Positions 47,770 through 57,730 of a DNA stretch of 64,000 nt are shown here, in pieces (within the stretch, counting starts at the first letter, position 1; the number at the start of each line of letters is the position of its first letter). The position numbers and the translations under genes were made by a program. The notes under the pieces were generated by a model, which was not told the origin of the DNA, ran no database searches, and saw nothing but the letters and a program-made list of their open reading frames with translations. The DNA is from Mucilaginibacter glaciei (GTDB taxonomy: Bacteria; Bacteroidota; Bacteroidia; Sphingobacteriales; Sphingobacteriaceae): NCBI RefSeq assembly GCF_014773245.1, contig NZ_JACWMX010000006.1:186001-250000 (forward strand). Direction: 5' to 3'.

Positions 47770-47876
47770 ATAATGTCATTTCGAAAAAGCGACAGCGAGG
47801 AGAAATCTTCTGAGTACGGTAAAGTCTGTACATCCCTTGTAGAAGATTTCTCTCTATCGTTCGAAATGACAGCATA
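47770..47876. repeat. Single copy of the TGTCATTTCGA palindromic repeat
   Basis: Perfect 11-nt ends TGTCATTTCGA / TCGAAATGACA at both edges and internal arms GAGAAATCTTCT / AGAAGATTTCTC around about 30 nt. Same family as the array at 42.4-43.3 kb, here between amt and nuoN. Confidence 0.85.
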
Positions 47877-47909
47877 GTTTTTAAAAGCCTATTCCATCAG
47901 GATTCCTCT

Positions 47910-49409
47910 CTACAAATACCGCATCAACAAATCAGGGAAGATCCCAAAACTAACCAAAGCAATCGCAATCACCAGCGAAAGGACCACCAGTTTAATGGAC
48001 CATTTATTCTCGCTTACGATCAACTCACTGCGACGCAGGAATAGGTTCAACGGGATCTTGATATAGTAAAACAGTGCTACAACTGTGGTAATGGCCCCGG
48101 TTATCATCAGCGCCAGCAACCAAACATCATGATTTTGCTGATAGATACTATACACTGCCGAAAACACAAACAGCTTACCCGTAAAACCGGCACTGATGGG
48201 GATCCCCGTCAGCGAGATCAGCACTACTACAAACACTACCGAAGCCAGCGGATATTTAAAGCCGAGGCCCCTATAATCCTTCACATCGGTAATACCCTCG
48301 GTATTTTCAAAGTAGTTAGCCAGTGCCAGGGCGGCAATATTAGCCATCCCGTACATGAGCAGGTAATAGGTTAACGCCGAAAGGCCCTGCGGCGTAAAAG
48401 TAACCAAAGCCATCAACGCGAAGCCGGTATGCCCTATACCCGAGTAAGCCAGGATGCGTTTTACATTACTTTGCAGCACCGCGGCAAAGTTACCGGCTAT
48501 GAGGGTAAGGATGCCCACCGCCGAAAGCACCAGCCTGAAATCGAACCCCTGCCACTTATTATAAAATACAAACGGGGTAATAAAATTCCAAAGCAAAGCG
48601 AAGGCAGCTATTTTAGGCAAGGTTGAAAGATAGGCCGTAACCGGCGTGGCCGCGCCTTCGTAAACATCGGGCACCCAAAAGTGCATGGGCACAAATGATA
48701 ATTTAAAACCCATGCCGGCTAAAACCAACGTGATCGCGAACGAAACACTCAGGCCGTTTACCTGCGCCAAACGCTCGGCCAGGTGGCCCGAAAAAAGATC
48801 TAAAGTGCCTGTGAACCCATAAAGAAGCGAGATCCCATACAGCATCACCGCTGATGCTGCTGCACCAAACAATACATATTTCAACCCCGCCTCGGTGCTA
48901 AAGGCATTCTCGGACCGGTAGGCTACCAATAAGTATGATGCCAGCGATACAAATTCTATCGCCAGGTAAATAGATAAAAGATTAACCGCCATTACCATTA
49001 GGTGCAAGCCCAGCACGGAACCAATAACGATAGTATACAGGTCAGACAACCCCTTACGGTGCGCCGCAAGGCGATGATCCCAGGGAAAATAAAGCAGCAG
49101 GATAAAACTCAATAAATCTATAACCAGTTTAAAAAATATGCCTGTACGATGCAGCAGCAGCATATTACTAAATATAAGCCTGCCGCCGGTAATAATGAGT
49201 TCGAACTGCTGCAGGTCTTTAAACAGTACAAACACCATCCCCATTGAGGCTACACCACGGCAAATTTTGGCAGAATTTTTACCGAAGAACAGATCAGTAA
49301 CCAATACCAGTACAAACAGCACGGTGAGGTAAACCTCGGGCATAAAAAACTGGATGCTGCCTAAGGCATTGGTTAACTGATTGCTTATTTCGGGGAACAA
49401 ATATTTCAT
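47910..49409 (-). CDS. nuoN: NADH-quinone oxidoreductase subunit N
   Basis: Membrane antiporter-like subunit of complex I that pumps protons. 499 residues, about 14 helices, with SIYLAIEFVSLASYLLVAYR, VPMHFWVPDVYEGAATPVTAYLSTLPK and NVKRILAYSGIGHTGF characteristic of NuoN. Last gene of the nuo unit, 4 nt after the DUF4139 gene. Confidence 0.96.
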   Translation of the reverse strand: MKYLFPEISNQLTNALGSIQFFMPEVYLTVLFVLVLVTDLFFGKNSAKICRGVASMGMVFVLFKDLQQFELIITGGRLIFSNMLLLHRTGIFFKLVIDLLSFILLLYFPWDHRLAAHRKGLSDLYTIVIGSVLGLHLMVMAVNLLSIYLAIEFVSLASYLLVAYRSENAFSTEAGLKYVLFGAAASAVMLYGISLLYGFTGTLDLFSGHLAERLAQVNGLSVSFAITLVLAGMGFKLSFVPMHFWVPDVYEGAATPVTAYLSTLPKIAAFALLWNFITPFVFYNKWQGFDFRLVLSAVGILTLIAGNFAAVLQSNVKRILAYSGIGHTGFALMALVTFTPQGLSALTYYLLMYGMANIAALALANYFENTEGITDVKDYRGLGFKYPLASVVFVVVLISLTGIPISAGFTGKLFVFSAVYSIYQQNHDVWLLALMITGAITTVVALFYYIKIPLNLFLRRSELIVSENKWSIKLVVLSLVIAIALVSFGIFPDLLMRYL

Positions 49410-49413
49410 TGAG

Positions 49414-51306
49414 CTATTGAACTATTACAGATTGGTTTTTAGGATATTTAACCTGGTACTTTAAATGCAACTGTTTTTCTGCCTGCGAATTTACAACTAA
49501 ACTCCATGAAGTTTTACCGGTAAGTTTATTCATTTCGGCGCCGCTTATATCCTGCGTATTTACCTCAATGTCTGAATTACGGGAAACAGGCACCTGGTCT
49601 TCGGTAAGCAAATTAATGGGTTGATTTTTACGGTTCTTTACGGTGATAAGCCAGTCGCGGGTTTCTTTTTTGTTGGCACCGAAGGTTTGCTTGCCGTTCA
49701 ATTCCTTTTGCAAGGTACGGGTCACCACAATATTCTTATCCACCCCTAACGACAGGTTGAGCGTATCTGTTGCCACATGGGTATCAATCAGCGATTTCCC
49801 GATGAATGTCCCTTCAAAAAACAGGTTGGCCTCGCCGCTTAAAAAGTTAAACTTATTCCAGTCCGTGATGCGGGCAGTCAGGAATACGTCTGTACTTAAT
49901 TTCGGTGCCACATAGTACTGGTAAATTGCATCAGTATTTACTTCCTGTATTTCTACCAGGTATTGCTTACCATCCGCAGGGATAGTATAGGGGTTATCGA
50001 TATTAAATTCGATGTTGGTTTGATTTTCAGTTTGATTAACCGCTACCGGGATAGATAGAATGCTGGAGTTTCCGCGAATCATAATTCCGGCTGCTTTGCC
50101 ATTTAAAGTTGCTACGCTACCTGTAAGATCCCTTTTGTACTGGGGTTCATTTGCGTATCCCACAACAACCACTTCGTTTAGCGCATTCGACTCCGCTTGC
50201 ATGATTACATTTATCACGCTGCTACTTGCCTGCAATTCCTGGTTAGCATAACCTATATAGCCAAATACAAGCGTGGGGTTGTTTGCAGGCACCTGTAAGC
50301 TGTAGTTCCCGGCAGCATCGGTTTGTGTGCCGATAGACGTCCCCTTAACCCTGATGGTAACTCCCGGCAAAGGCTGCCTGTCATCCGATGAGGATATGTG
50401 ACCGGTAACTTTTGTAATGGCGTTTGGCCCGCCGCTGTAGTACATGCCGAAGTTTAAATAATCGGGCGTTAACTCTGGTTTGCTGCCGCTAACAGTTGGA
50501 TTCCCTGTAGAAAGTGTAAGCTTCACATTTTTCCACTCCTCGCCGCATTGCTGCGATACATTGGCCTTATAAGCAATGGTAATAGGGCTGTTCACGTTTT
50601 TGGCACGGATATCGTAAGTAGGGTACCAGCCTGCATTGTTTACCACGTAGCTTAAAGTAAATAACGATTGCACCGCAGTTTTTGATGATACCGTTACCAA
50701 TACGTTGCTGGTAGCACCGCTGCGGCCTTTGGCAATGTCTGCAATTTGCTTATCGTATTTGCGCAGGTCGGCATTTAAGGTATTGATCTCATTTTGAATG
50801 GCCTGATCCCTCTTTTTAATATCTGTTAAACGTTGGGTCTGGAAATCAAGTGCCTGTTTTAATTTCAGCAGATCGAGCCCGGAGTTTTGCCCGCTCACTA
50901 CCTGATTTTTATTTAACATCTCTGCTTCCTGTTGGTTAACGTTAAATGCGTTGTTCAACAATGCAATTTTATCCTGAATAGCTTTTTGTTGTGCGCGTAA
51001 CTCATCAATATGTTTGAGCTTAGTCTGATCTACCAGATAATTCATTTCCTGCTTAACCGATAGGATAGTAAATTCGCCGGGGGCCTTTACCTGCAGGCTC
51101 TGTACATCAATATCAGGCGAGATATTCTCAAACACCAGCGTTGACGTACCCGCCTGTAAATTGGCAAGCGCCGTACGCGTTATTTGCGCGCTGTTTAAAA
51201 ACACCGTTACTTTTTGCACTTTTGAGGTGATCTTTTGTTCGCCATCGGCGGCTTTAACCATTTGGAAACCGATAAGCAGGCAGGTCATAAATAATAGCTT
51301 TTTCAT
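49414..51306 (-). CDS. DUF4139 protein with an inserted SusC-like carboxypeptidase-regulatory module
   Basis: 630 residues, signal peptide to about 20. DUF4140 N-terminal domain at about 30-95 (VTVFLNSAQITRT), a coiled coil at 95-195, and the DUF4139 beta domain from about 203 on. Between 300 and 384 a CarboxypepD_reg-like repeat is inserted (TGHISSSDDRQPLPGVTIRV, TDAAGNYSLQVP), ending with LNEVVVVGYANEP and KRDLTGSVATLNGKA, the text that opens SusC/RagA TonB-dependent transporters. The DUF4139 part resumes near 425. It lies between nuoM and nuoN although no link to complex I is known. Function unknown. Confidence 0.85.
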   Translation of the reverse strand: MKKLLFMTCLLIGFQMVKAADGEQKITSKVQKVTVFLNSAQITRTALANLQAGTSTLVFENISPDIDVQSLQVKAPGEFTILSVKQEMNYLVDQTKLKHIDELRAQQKAIQDKIALLNNAFNVNQQEAEMLNKNQVVSGQNSGLDLLKLKQALDFQTQRLTDIKKRDQAIQNEINTLNADLRKYDKQIADIAKGRSGATSNVLVTVSSKTAVQSLFTLSYVVNNAGWYPTYDIRAKNVNSPITIAYKANVSQQCGEEWKNVKLTLSTGNPTVSGSKPELTPDYLNFGMYYSGGPNAITKVTGHISSSDDRQPLPGVTIRVKGTSIGTQTDAAGNYSLQVPANNPTLVFGYIGYANQELQASSSVINVIMQAESNALNEVVVVGYANEPQYKRDLTGSVATLNGKAAGIMIRGNSSILSIPVAVNQTENQTNIEFNIDNPYTIPADGKQYLVEIQEVNTDAIYQYYVAPKLSTDVFLTARITDWNKFNFLSGEANLFFEGTFIGKSLIDTHVATDTLNLSLGVDKNIVVTRTLQKELNGKQTFGANKKETRDWLITVKNRKNQPINLLTEDQVPVSRNSDIEVNTQDISGAEMNKLTGKTSWSLVVNSQAEKQLHLKYQVKYPKNQSVIVQ

Positions 51307-51370
51307 ATGGAGTTATCTTATTTACCTGTATGATGCACCTGCCTGCCTTATTCCATAAATATTTTTAAAA

Positions 51371-52975
51371 TTATTTTAGTTGTAAATATTGCACCAGCGC
51401 CAATACTGACTCATTTATTTTACCCAGCACCAATGAGGGCATAATGCCCAGTGCCAAAGCCATTATCGCTAAGGGTAGCAGGGTAAGCCTTTCGCGCCAG
51501 TCGATGTCCGTAAGTGCTCCCTTCCAGAAGTCGCCGCCCTTTAAAGATATGGTACCGAAGAACATCCTTTGTAGTGTCCACAAGAAGTAGGCGGCACTTA
51601 AGAGGATGCCCACCGAACCACAAACCGCCATCCAATAAGGCAACAGACCGTTTATATTGTGCGATTTAAATGCGCCGGCAAGCGTAAACGCCTCGGCTAC
51701 AAAGGCCGAAAAACCCGGTAAACCTAATGAGGCAAAAAAGGCCACCATTACATAAACCGTATAGCGCGGCATTAAAGTTGCGAGACCGCGGAAGTGGTAG
51801 ATATCGCGGTCATGCACCCGGCTGTAAACCACACCCACCAAAAAGAATAACATGGTTGATAGAAAACCGTGGCTTACCATTTGCAGTACCGCTCCGCTGA
51901 TGCCCTCGGCAGTTTGTGAGGCAATCCCCAGTAATACAAAACCCATGTGCGATACCGACGAGTAGGCGATCATCCGCTTCAGATCGCGCTGGGCAAGGGC
52001 GTTGAACGCACCGTACAGGATAGAGATGATCCCCAGCAACCCCAGCCAAAAGGCACCGGAATGGGCCACATCCGGGAAGATGCCCAGACAAATGCGGATA
52101 ATACCGTAGCCCCCAATTTTAAGCAACACCCCCGCAAGTATGATAGATACCGGCGTGGGCGCTTCTACATGCGCATCGGGCAGCCAGGTGTGCAGCGGCA
52201 CAACCGGCACCTTGATAGCAAAGGCGATAAACAGCACCACAAAGCCAACTGTACGCGCCGGCATGCCCATTATTGTTTGGTGACTCAATATGGAAAATAC
52301 CGAACCATCGATAAAATTCTTCGGATCCATCATCTGTACCATGTTGAAGGTGTGGTTACCCGTAACCGGGTCTTTTACACTCAGGTAAAGCCCGATCATC
52401 ACCAGCAACATAAAAACAGAGCCGAACAAAGTGTACAGGAAAAATTTAATGGCGGCGTATTCGCGCCGGGCACCGCCCCACATCCCTATCAGGAAGTATA
52501 AAGGCAGCAACATCAGTTCATAAAACGTGTAGAACAGGAAGAAATCCAAAGCGCAGAATACGCCCACTACGGCCATATCCAGCAGCAAGAACAACGCGAA
52601 GAACCCCTTCAAATTACTTTTGATCTCCCAGGAAGCTACGGCTGCTACCACCATTACCAGGGCGGTCATTACCAGCAGTGTTACCGAAATACCATCTATC
52701 CCTACGTAATATTCAATCTGCATTTTACCCGCACCGCCCAGGTTTAAGTTGATCCAGGGCAGCTTTTGTACAAACTGGTACTGTGCCTCGTGGCTAATCC
52801 CCGCGTGTGCCGCATCGGCATTAAAGTTCACGTATATAAAAATACTGAAGGCCAGCTGCAGCAAAGTAGCGAACAGGGTAATATATTTAAAACTTGCCCG
52901 CATAGATGATGGCAGCACCAGTATGATGAGGCCGAACAGTACGGGGGTAAATATGAGCAGGGTTAACAAGTTCAT
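51371..52975 (-). CDS. nuoM: NADH-quinone oxidoreductase subunit M
   Basis: Second antiporter-like proton channel of complex I, 534 residues, 14 helices. ALDFFLFYTFYELMLLPLYFLIGMWG and VPVVPLHTWLPDAHVEAPTPVSIILAGVLLKIGGYG (proton-channel Glu and Lys) are conserved. Overlaps nuoL by 4 nt. Confidence 0.96.
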   Translation of the reverse strand: MNLLTLLIFTPVLFGLIILVLPSSMRASFKYITLFATLLQLAFSIFIYVNFNADAAHAGISHEAQYQFVQKLPWINLNLGGAGKMQIEYYVGIDGISVTLLVMTALVMVVAAVASWEIKSNLKGFFALFLLLDMAVVGVFCALDFFLFYTFYELMLLPLYFLIGMWGGARREYAAIKFFLYTLFGSVFMLLVMIGLYLSVKDPVTGNHTFNMVQMMDPKNFIDGSVFSILSHQTIMGMPARTVGFVVLFIAFAIKVPVVPLHTWLPDAHVEAPTPVSIILAGVLLKIGGYGIIRICLGIFPDVAHSGAFWLGLLGIISILYGAFNALAQRDLKRMIAYSSVSHMGFVLLGIASQTAEGISGAVLQMVSHGFLSTMLFFLVGVVYSRVHDRDIYHFRGLATLMPRYTVYVMVAFFASLGLPGFSAFVAEAFTLAGAFKSHNINGLLPYWMAVCGSVGILLSAAYFLWTLQRMFFGTISLKGGDFWKGALTDIDWRERLTLLPLAIMALALGIMPSLVLGKINESVLALVQYLQLK

Positions 52976-55098
52976 GAATTCCAGATCAGTATTTTTAAAA
53001 TAAACACAACAATTACGGCCAATAGCATACTAAATAAATAGTACTGCACTTTACCGTTTTGAAAACGGCGCGCAATCCCACCGATGTAAGCTACTAAAGC
53101 CGCAGCCAAATGCAGCAGACCGTCTACAATATATTTATCAAACCAGGCGGCGGCACCGGCTATACAGCGGGCTATGCGTTCAAACAGGTTCACCAAACCG
53201 TCTATAACCTTTAGGTCGAACCAGTATAGGGCTTTACTGAAAGTCATTACAGCACGTACAATAACCCGCTGATAAAATGCATCGATATACCATTCGTTAA
53301 AAGAGATGCGGTGCAGCAGGCTGGGTTGGGCAGCTACTTTATCTCGTTGCTTGATGTACGCCATGTATGCATAATAAAGCATCGCGATACTACCTACATT
53401 GATGATCACGGGCACCATCAATTCTACTAAACCCGCTGTATATTGGCCATACTGCGGCAAACCGCCCGTTAACCAGCCCGAATGCGCTAACGGGTTAAGC
53501 GAAAACAGCGGGAACAAACTGCACAAGGCCAGCATTATCAAAGGCAGCTGGTAGCGCCAGCCGCCATCGCCTATATGTATGGTGATGTTCGGATAAAGCT
53601 TCGACAGGTTCATGTCGCCGTAAAAAACCTTCAGGATCATCCGCGCTACGTAGAATGCGGTTAACCAGCTGGTGATGCTGGCGAAAACAGGGATCAGCAT
53701 AAATGCACCGCCCTTTAGTTCCGCCCATTCAAAGGCTTGTACCAAAATGCCTTCTTTGGATAGGTAGCCCGAAGTTAGCGGCAGGCCTATCAGCGCCAGT
53801 CCGGCGATTAAAGTGGCTACAAAGGTAACAGGCAGCTTTTTGCGCAGGCCGCCCATATTGGCCAGATCCTGTGGATCGATGTCGAGGTGATTATCTTCTT
53901 TAACGTGCTTGATCTGATGGATAACGATACCGGCACACAAAAACAGCAGGCATTTGAAAAAAGCGTGTGTCACCAGGTGAAATAACGACGAAGCGTACGC
54001 ACCTATCCCCATAGCCATGACCATGTAACCCAATTGTGATATGGTAGAGTACGCCAGTATGCGTTTCAAATCAGTTTGTGTGAGAGCGATGGTGGCGGCC
54101 ATAAACGCGGTAAAACAACCCACAGCGGCCAAAATATTCAGCTCGGTAGTGTTGAACATGGGATATACGCGGCCCAATAAAAACACTCCTGCGGCTACCA
54201 TCGTTGCCGCGTGGATCAATGCCGACACAGAGGTTGGCCCTTCCATGGCATCGGGCAGCCAGGTATGCAGCGGGAACTGTGCCGATTTTGCCGCGACACC
54301 TAAAAATATACCACCAAACGCTACGTATTGCCAAATAGCCGGGATTTGTGTTACTGTGTGAGGTGCCATAACGGTCCAACCTCTGCTCACAGGAACGTGC
54401 AAGACATGATTTAAATAAAATGACCAAGTCCCATTTTCAATGTATGAATACCTTGTTACAAAACCTTCTGCGCCAAATAGTTTTTCTAAGTCGAAAGTTC
54501 CAAATAACGTATATATAATGATGATCGCGGTAAGCAAACCAATATCGCCGATGCGGTTCATGATAAAGGCTTTTTTATTGGCCTGCACCGCAGCAGGCCT
54601 GTCGAACCAGAAACCAATGAGCAGGTACGAGGCGAAGCCCACCAATTCCCAAAAAGCGTAAAACAGTACCAGGTTATCCACCACAACCAAAGCCAGCATG
54701 CTGAAACAAAAAAAGCTCAGATAGCGAAAATACCTACCGTAGCCCGCGTCGTCCTTCATATAGGCGGTAGAATAGATATGCACCGGCAGCGCCACTAAAG
54801 GCACCAACGCCAGCATCAATACAGATAAATTATTTAATAACAACCCCGCGTGCACCTGGCTATCCCCAATGGTGAACCAGATGGTTTGTACGTGGATAAC
54901 AGGGCCGTTCCAGATAGCAGTAAATACGAATATTGAAAATATGCTACTGATTAAAATAGCTATAGTTGATACCCAGCCGGAAGCCTTGCTTTTATTTAAA
55001 AATAAAAAGTTAAGTATAAAGGCGGCAAAAGGCAGCAGCACTATCAGGATAGTGAGGTAAATGGTTTGCAGTTCCTGTGGTAAAATTGCCTCTTTCAA
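52972..55098 (-). CDS. nuoL: NADH-quinone oxidoreductase subunit L
   Basis: Largest antiporter-like subunit, 708 residues, about 16 helices plus the long lateral helix at the C-terminus (last ~120 residues). LVLFYAFWELVGFASYLLIGFWFDR and FPLHTWLPDAMEGPTSVSALIHAATMV are typical. Overlaps nuoK and nuoM by 4 nt each. Confidence 0.96.
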   Translation of the reverse strand: MKEAILPQELQTIYLTILIVLLPFAAFILNFLFLNKSKASGWVSTIAILISSIFSIFVFTAIWNGPVIHVQTIWFTIGDSQVHAGLLLNNLSVLMLALVPLVALPVHIYSTAYMKDDAGYGRYFRYLSFFCFSMLALVVVDNLVLFYAFWELVGFASYLLIGFWFDRPAAVQANKKAFIMNRIGDIGLLTAIIIIYTLFGTFDLEKLFGAEGFVTRYSYIENGTWSFYLNHVLHVPVSRGWTVMAPHTVTQIPAIWQYVAFGGIFLGVAAKSAQFPLHTWLPDAMEGPTSVSALIHAATMVAAGVFLLGRVYPMFNTTELNILAAVGCFTAFMAATIALTQTDLKRILAYSTISQLGYMVMAMGIGAYASSLFHLVTHAFFKCLLFLCAGIVIHQIKHVKEDNHLDIDPQDLANMGGLRKKLPVTFVATLIAGLALIGLPLTSGYLSKEGILVQAFEWAELKGGAFMLIPVFASITSWLTAFYVARMILKVFYGDMNLSKLYPNITIHIGDGGWRYQLPLIMLALCSLFPLFSLNPLAHSGWLTGGLPQYGQYTAGLVELMVPVIINVGSIAMLYYAYMAYIKQRDKVAAQPSLLHRISFNEWYIDAFYQRVIVRAVMTFSKALYWFDLKVIDGLVNLFERIARCIAGAAAWFDKYIVDGLLHLAAALVAYIGGIARRFQNGKVQYYLFSMLLAVIVVFILKILIWNS

Positions 55099-55400
55099 TC
55101 TTTTAAATCCTTTATTTGATCGGGGTTAATGGTTTTGTATTGCTTATACACATTCAATATTATGGCCAATGCTACAGCAGTTGTTGCTGCGGCCAGTATA
55201 ATAGCAAACAGTGCGAATATCTGTCCGCTGTTGTTTACGCGGTCATACTTGCCAAAGGCTACCAGGTTTAAAATGGCGGCGTTCAGCATCAGTTCGATAC
55301 CGATCAGGATTTGGATAGCATTCTTTTTCGATACGATAATGAACAGGCCGGTACAAAACAGCACAGCACTTACCACCATAAAATCGGTCAGGGTTATCAT
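55095..55400 (-). CDS. nuoK: NADH-quinone oxidoreductase subunit K
   Basis: 101 residues, three helices. The conserved Glu in IQILIGIELMLNAAILNLVAF (helix 2) and the second Glu-free helix fit NuoK (MrpC-like). Overlaps both neighbours by 4 nt. Confidence 0.95.
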   Translation of the reverse strand: MITLTDFMVVSAVLFCTGLFIIVSKKNAIQILIGIELMLNAAILNLVAFGKYDRVNNSGQIFALFAIILAAATTAVALAIILNVYKQYKTINPDQIKDLKD

Positions 55401-55948
55401 CCGCGCATGTCCTCCTTCCGGGATAAATGGGCGGCGCCTACCAGCGCCAGCATCAACAACACCGATATAGCCTCAAACGGCAGCAGGTAGCGCGTCATCA
55501 AGTTAACGCCGATATTGTTGATCATTGATTCATTAACGCCTATGACATTTTGCGTCCCATTGGCTTCTTTTAACCATTGCAGATTAGCTACATCAGCCTT
55601 AAAGATCACGTTGATCATCACCACTAAAAAAAACAGTGCCAACAATAAAGACGGCAAATTTTTTAAGCTTACAAAACGGCTGCTTTGTTTTTGAGCGGCT
55701 TCCAGCGCTTCCTTGCCTGAGAGCATAAATGCAAATAAGATCAGCACCAAAATACCACCTACATAGATTACTATCTGGGTTACAGCTACAAAATCAGCCA
55801 GGGCCAACACATATAACCCTGCAAGGCCGAACAGGGTAATAAAGAACATAAAAATGCTGCGCACCAAGTTTTTGCTGATAGCAACCGTTAATGCCGAACC
55901 CAACGTTACCAAAGCCATAAAGTAAAAAGCGAGCTGTACTACACTCAT
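55397..55948 (-). CDS. nuoJ: NADH-quinone oxidoreductase subunit J
   Basis: 183 residues, five helices; FFITLFGLAGLYVLALADFVAVTQIVIYVGGILVLILF matches NuoJ, with the pi-bulge Tyr region. Overlaps nuoI and nuoK by 4 nt. Confidence 0.95.
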   Translation of the reverse strand: MSVVQLAFYFMALVTLGSALTVAISKNLVRSIFMFFITLFGLAGLYVLALADFVAVTQIVIYVGGILVLILFAFMLSGKEALEAAQKQSSRFVSLKNLPSLLLALFFLVVMINVIFKADVANLQWLKEANGTQNVIGVNESMINNIGVNLMTRYLLPFEAISVLLMLALVGAAHLSRKEDMRG

Positions 55949-56535
55949 GCGCCGGCCTCCCTTGCCTTCATGGCGGCTAATTTAGCAGCTTGCTTTTCGG
56001 CAGTTTGTTTTTCGAGCAGCATACGCTTTTCGGCGGCAAACTCGGGCGACATGTCCGAAAACTCGTAGTTCAAATCCTTCAGCTCAAATACGGTTTTATC
56101 GTACTGATTGGTCATCACAATGCATTCGGTAGGGCACACAATAGTACACAGACCGCAGTACATACACTTGGCCATGTCAATATCAAACTTAGCGGCATAA
56201 AGCAATTTCTTCGACCCGTCGGATGTTTCGCCGATAGATCCTTCTGTTGATTTGATAGATTCGATATCGATGCAATTTACGGGGCAGATCTTAGCGCACA
56301 GGTCGCACACGATACAGTCATCAATCTCTACCTCTAACTGGTAACGGCCCACTTCGGGCACCGGCAATTGCTGTTTAGGGTATTGGATAGTATTGGTATC
56401 GTTTTGGCGTTTAAAGTAATTATCGTCCTTAACGGATATGATCTCGCGCCTGGAATTCCCCGTAAACAGGTGCTTCAGGGTAAGGCTAAGGCCTTTCCAT
56501 GCAGTAGTTAATCCGTTGAATGCGTTCTTAAACAA
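55945..56535 (-). CDS. nuoI: NADH-quinone oxidoreductase subunit I
   Basis: 196 residues with two 4Fe-4S motifs, CIVCDLCAKICP and CMYCGLCTIVCP, which carry clusters N6a and N6b in the peripheral arm. An Ala-Lys-rich tail (KQTAEKQAAKLAAMKAREA) follows. Begins 98 nt after nuoH ends. Confidence 0.95.
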   Translation of the reverse strand: MFKNAFNGLTTAWKGLSLTLKHLFTGNSRREIISVKDDNYFKRQNDTNTIQYPKQQLPVPEVGRYQLEVEIDDCIVCDLCAKICPVNCIDIESIKSTEGSIGETSDGSKKLLYAAKFDIDMAKCMYCGLCTIVCPTECIVMTNQYDKTVFELKDLNYEFSDMSPEFAAEKRMLLEKQTAEKQAAKLAAMKAREAGA

Positions 56536-56633
56536 TTTCTGAACCGTTGATTTTAATGATTAATTGATTCCGTTGATCTATTGCTATTCTTCTGTCTTTA
56601 TTCCTGCCTCTTACTGTCTTTTATCTCCCACCC

Positions 56634-57704
56634 CTACATCACCCACAGCCGCCATACGCCGGATAGCAGCATACAGGCAAAGGCCAGCGGGGTAAGCACT
56701 TTCCAGCAAAGGTTCATAAGCTGGTCTACCCGTAAACGGGGCAGCGTCCATCTTATCCACATCTGTACGGCAACCAAGGCCATAGTCTTAGCCAGGATCC
56801 AGACGATACCCCATACAGTGCCCGTAGTCCAGGTGGCCAAAGTTACGGAACCTATATTTGGCAACGGCGTATTCCATGCCCCTAAAAACAGGATAACGCC
56901 AACCATCGATACTAAAAACATCATCGAGTATTCGGCCAGGAAAACCAGCGCGAATTGAGGGCCGGTAAACTCTGTATGGAAACCCGCCACCAGTTCAGAC
57001 TCCGCCTCAGGGATATCAAATGGTGCCCGATTGCTCTCCGCTAACGATGCTATAAAATAAATCACGAAAGCCACCAGCAAGTGCGGTGCCTGGAAAACAT
57101 TCCATGATAAAATCCCGCCTATTTTGGATACATCCCACATCCCTAAAAACTTACTGGTTTCTGAGGATAAAATACCCTGCTGCATGGCAATAGTTTGCAG
57201 GTTAAGCGTTTGGGCTATCATCACTGCCGATATAACGGCAAACCCAGCGGGGATTTCATAAGAGATGATCTGCGCCGCCGAGCGCATGGCCCCCAGTATT
57301 GAATATTTGTTGTTAGATCCCCATCCGGCCATCAGGATGCCAAGGGTTTCGATAGAGATAATGGCGAAGATGTAATACAGCCCGATATTGATTTGCGAGG
57401 GCACCAGTCCTGGCGCCCAGGGCAATGCCGCAAAACCCAGGTAAACAGCTATAAAAATAATCCCAGGTGCCATCAGGAACAATACCTTATCCGCCGCTGC
57501 GGGGATAATGAGCTCTTTTTGCAGCAGTTTTACTATATCGGCCAGGGTTTGCAAACTGCCGAACTTGCCCGTTTCTGTCGGGCCTAAACGGTTTTGGATA
57601 AACGCGCTGATCTTACGCTCGCCCCATACGCCAAAAAGGGTAAAAGCGCCCACAAAGCCAAATAAACCTGCAGCTGTTAAAAAATATGTAACGTAAAAGT
57701 TCAA
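56634..57704 (-). CDS. nuoH: NADH-quinone oxidoreductase subunit H
   Basis: Membrane subunit at the quinone site, eight helices. [19 protein letters not shown] and AFLGMW-like quinone loop parts and [20 protein letters not shown] are present. The reading frame opens with TTG at 57725, but a TAAGTTTG -7 box covers that TTG, so the TTG at 57704 (LNFYVTYFL, 356 residues) is the more likely start. First gene of this cluster: nuoA to nuoG are not in the window. Confidence 0.9.
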   Translation of the reverse strand: MNFYVTYFLTAAGLFGFVGAFTLFGVWGERKISAFIQNRLGPTETGKFGSLQTLADIVKLLQKELIIPAAADKVLFLMAPGIIFIAVYLGFAALPWAPGLVPSQINIGLYYIFAIISIETLGILMAGWGSNNKYSILGAMRSAAQIISYEIPAGFAVISAVMIAQTLNLQTIAMQQGILSSETSKFLGMWDVSKIGGILSWNVFQAPHLLVAFVIYFIASLAESNRAPFDIPEAESELVAGFHTEFTGPQFALVFLAEYSMMFLVSMVGVILFLGAWNTPLPNIGSVTLATWTTGTVWGIVWILAKTMALVAVQMWIRWTLPRLRVDQLMNLCWKVLTPLAFACMLLSGVWRLWVM

Positions 57705-57722
57705 GGGCGTTTGCTTTGGCTG

Positions 57723-57730
57723 CAAACTTA
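57723..57730 (-). promoter_or_regulatory. -7 box (TAAGTTTG) before nuoH
   Basis: Exact TAnnTTTG on the minus strand. It overlaps the outermost TTG start and places the transcript start near 57718, a leader of about 14 nt before TTG 57704. It indicates that nuoH-N has its own promoter. Confidence 0.5.

Noticed and set aside
51947..52501. 184-codon open frame antisense to nuoM
   Set aside because: His/Arg/Gln-rich translation typical of the complement of a membrane protein gene.
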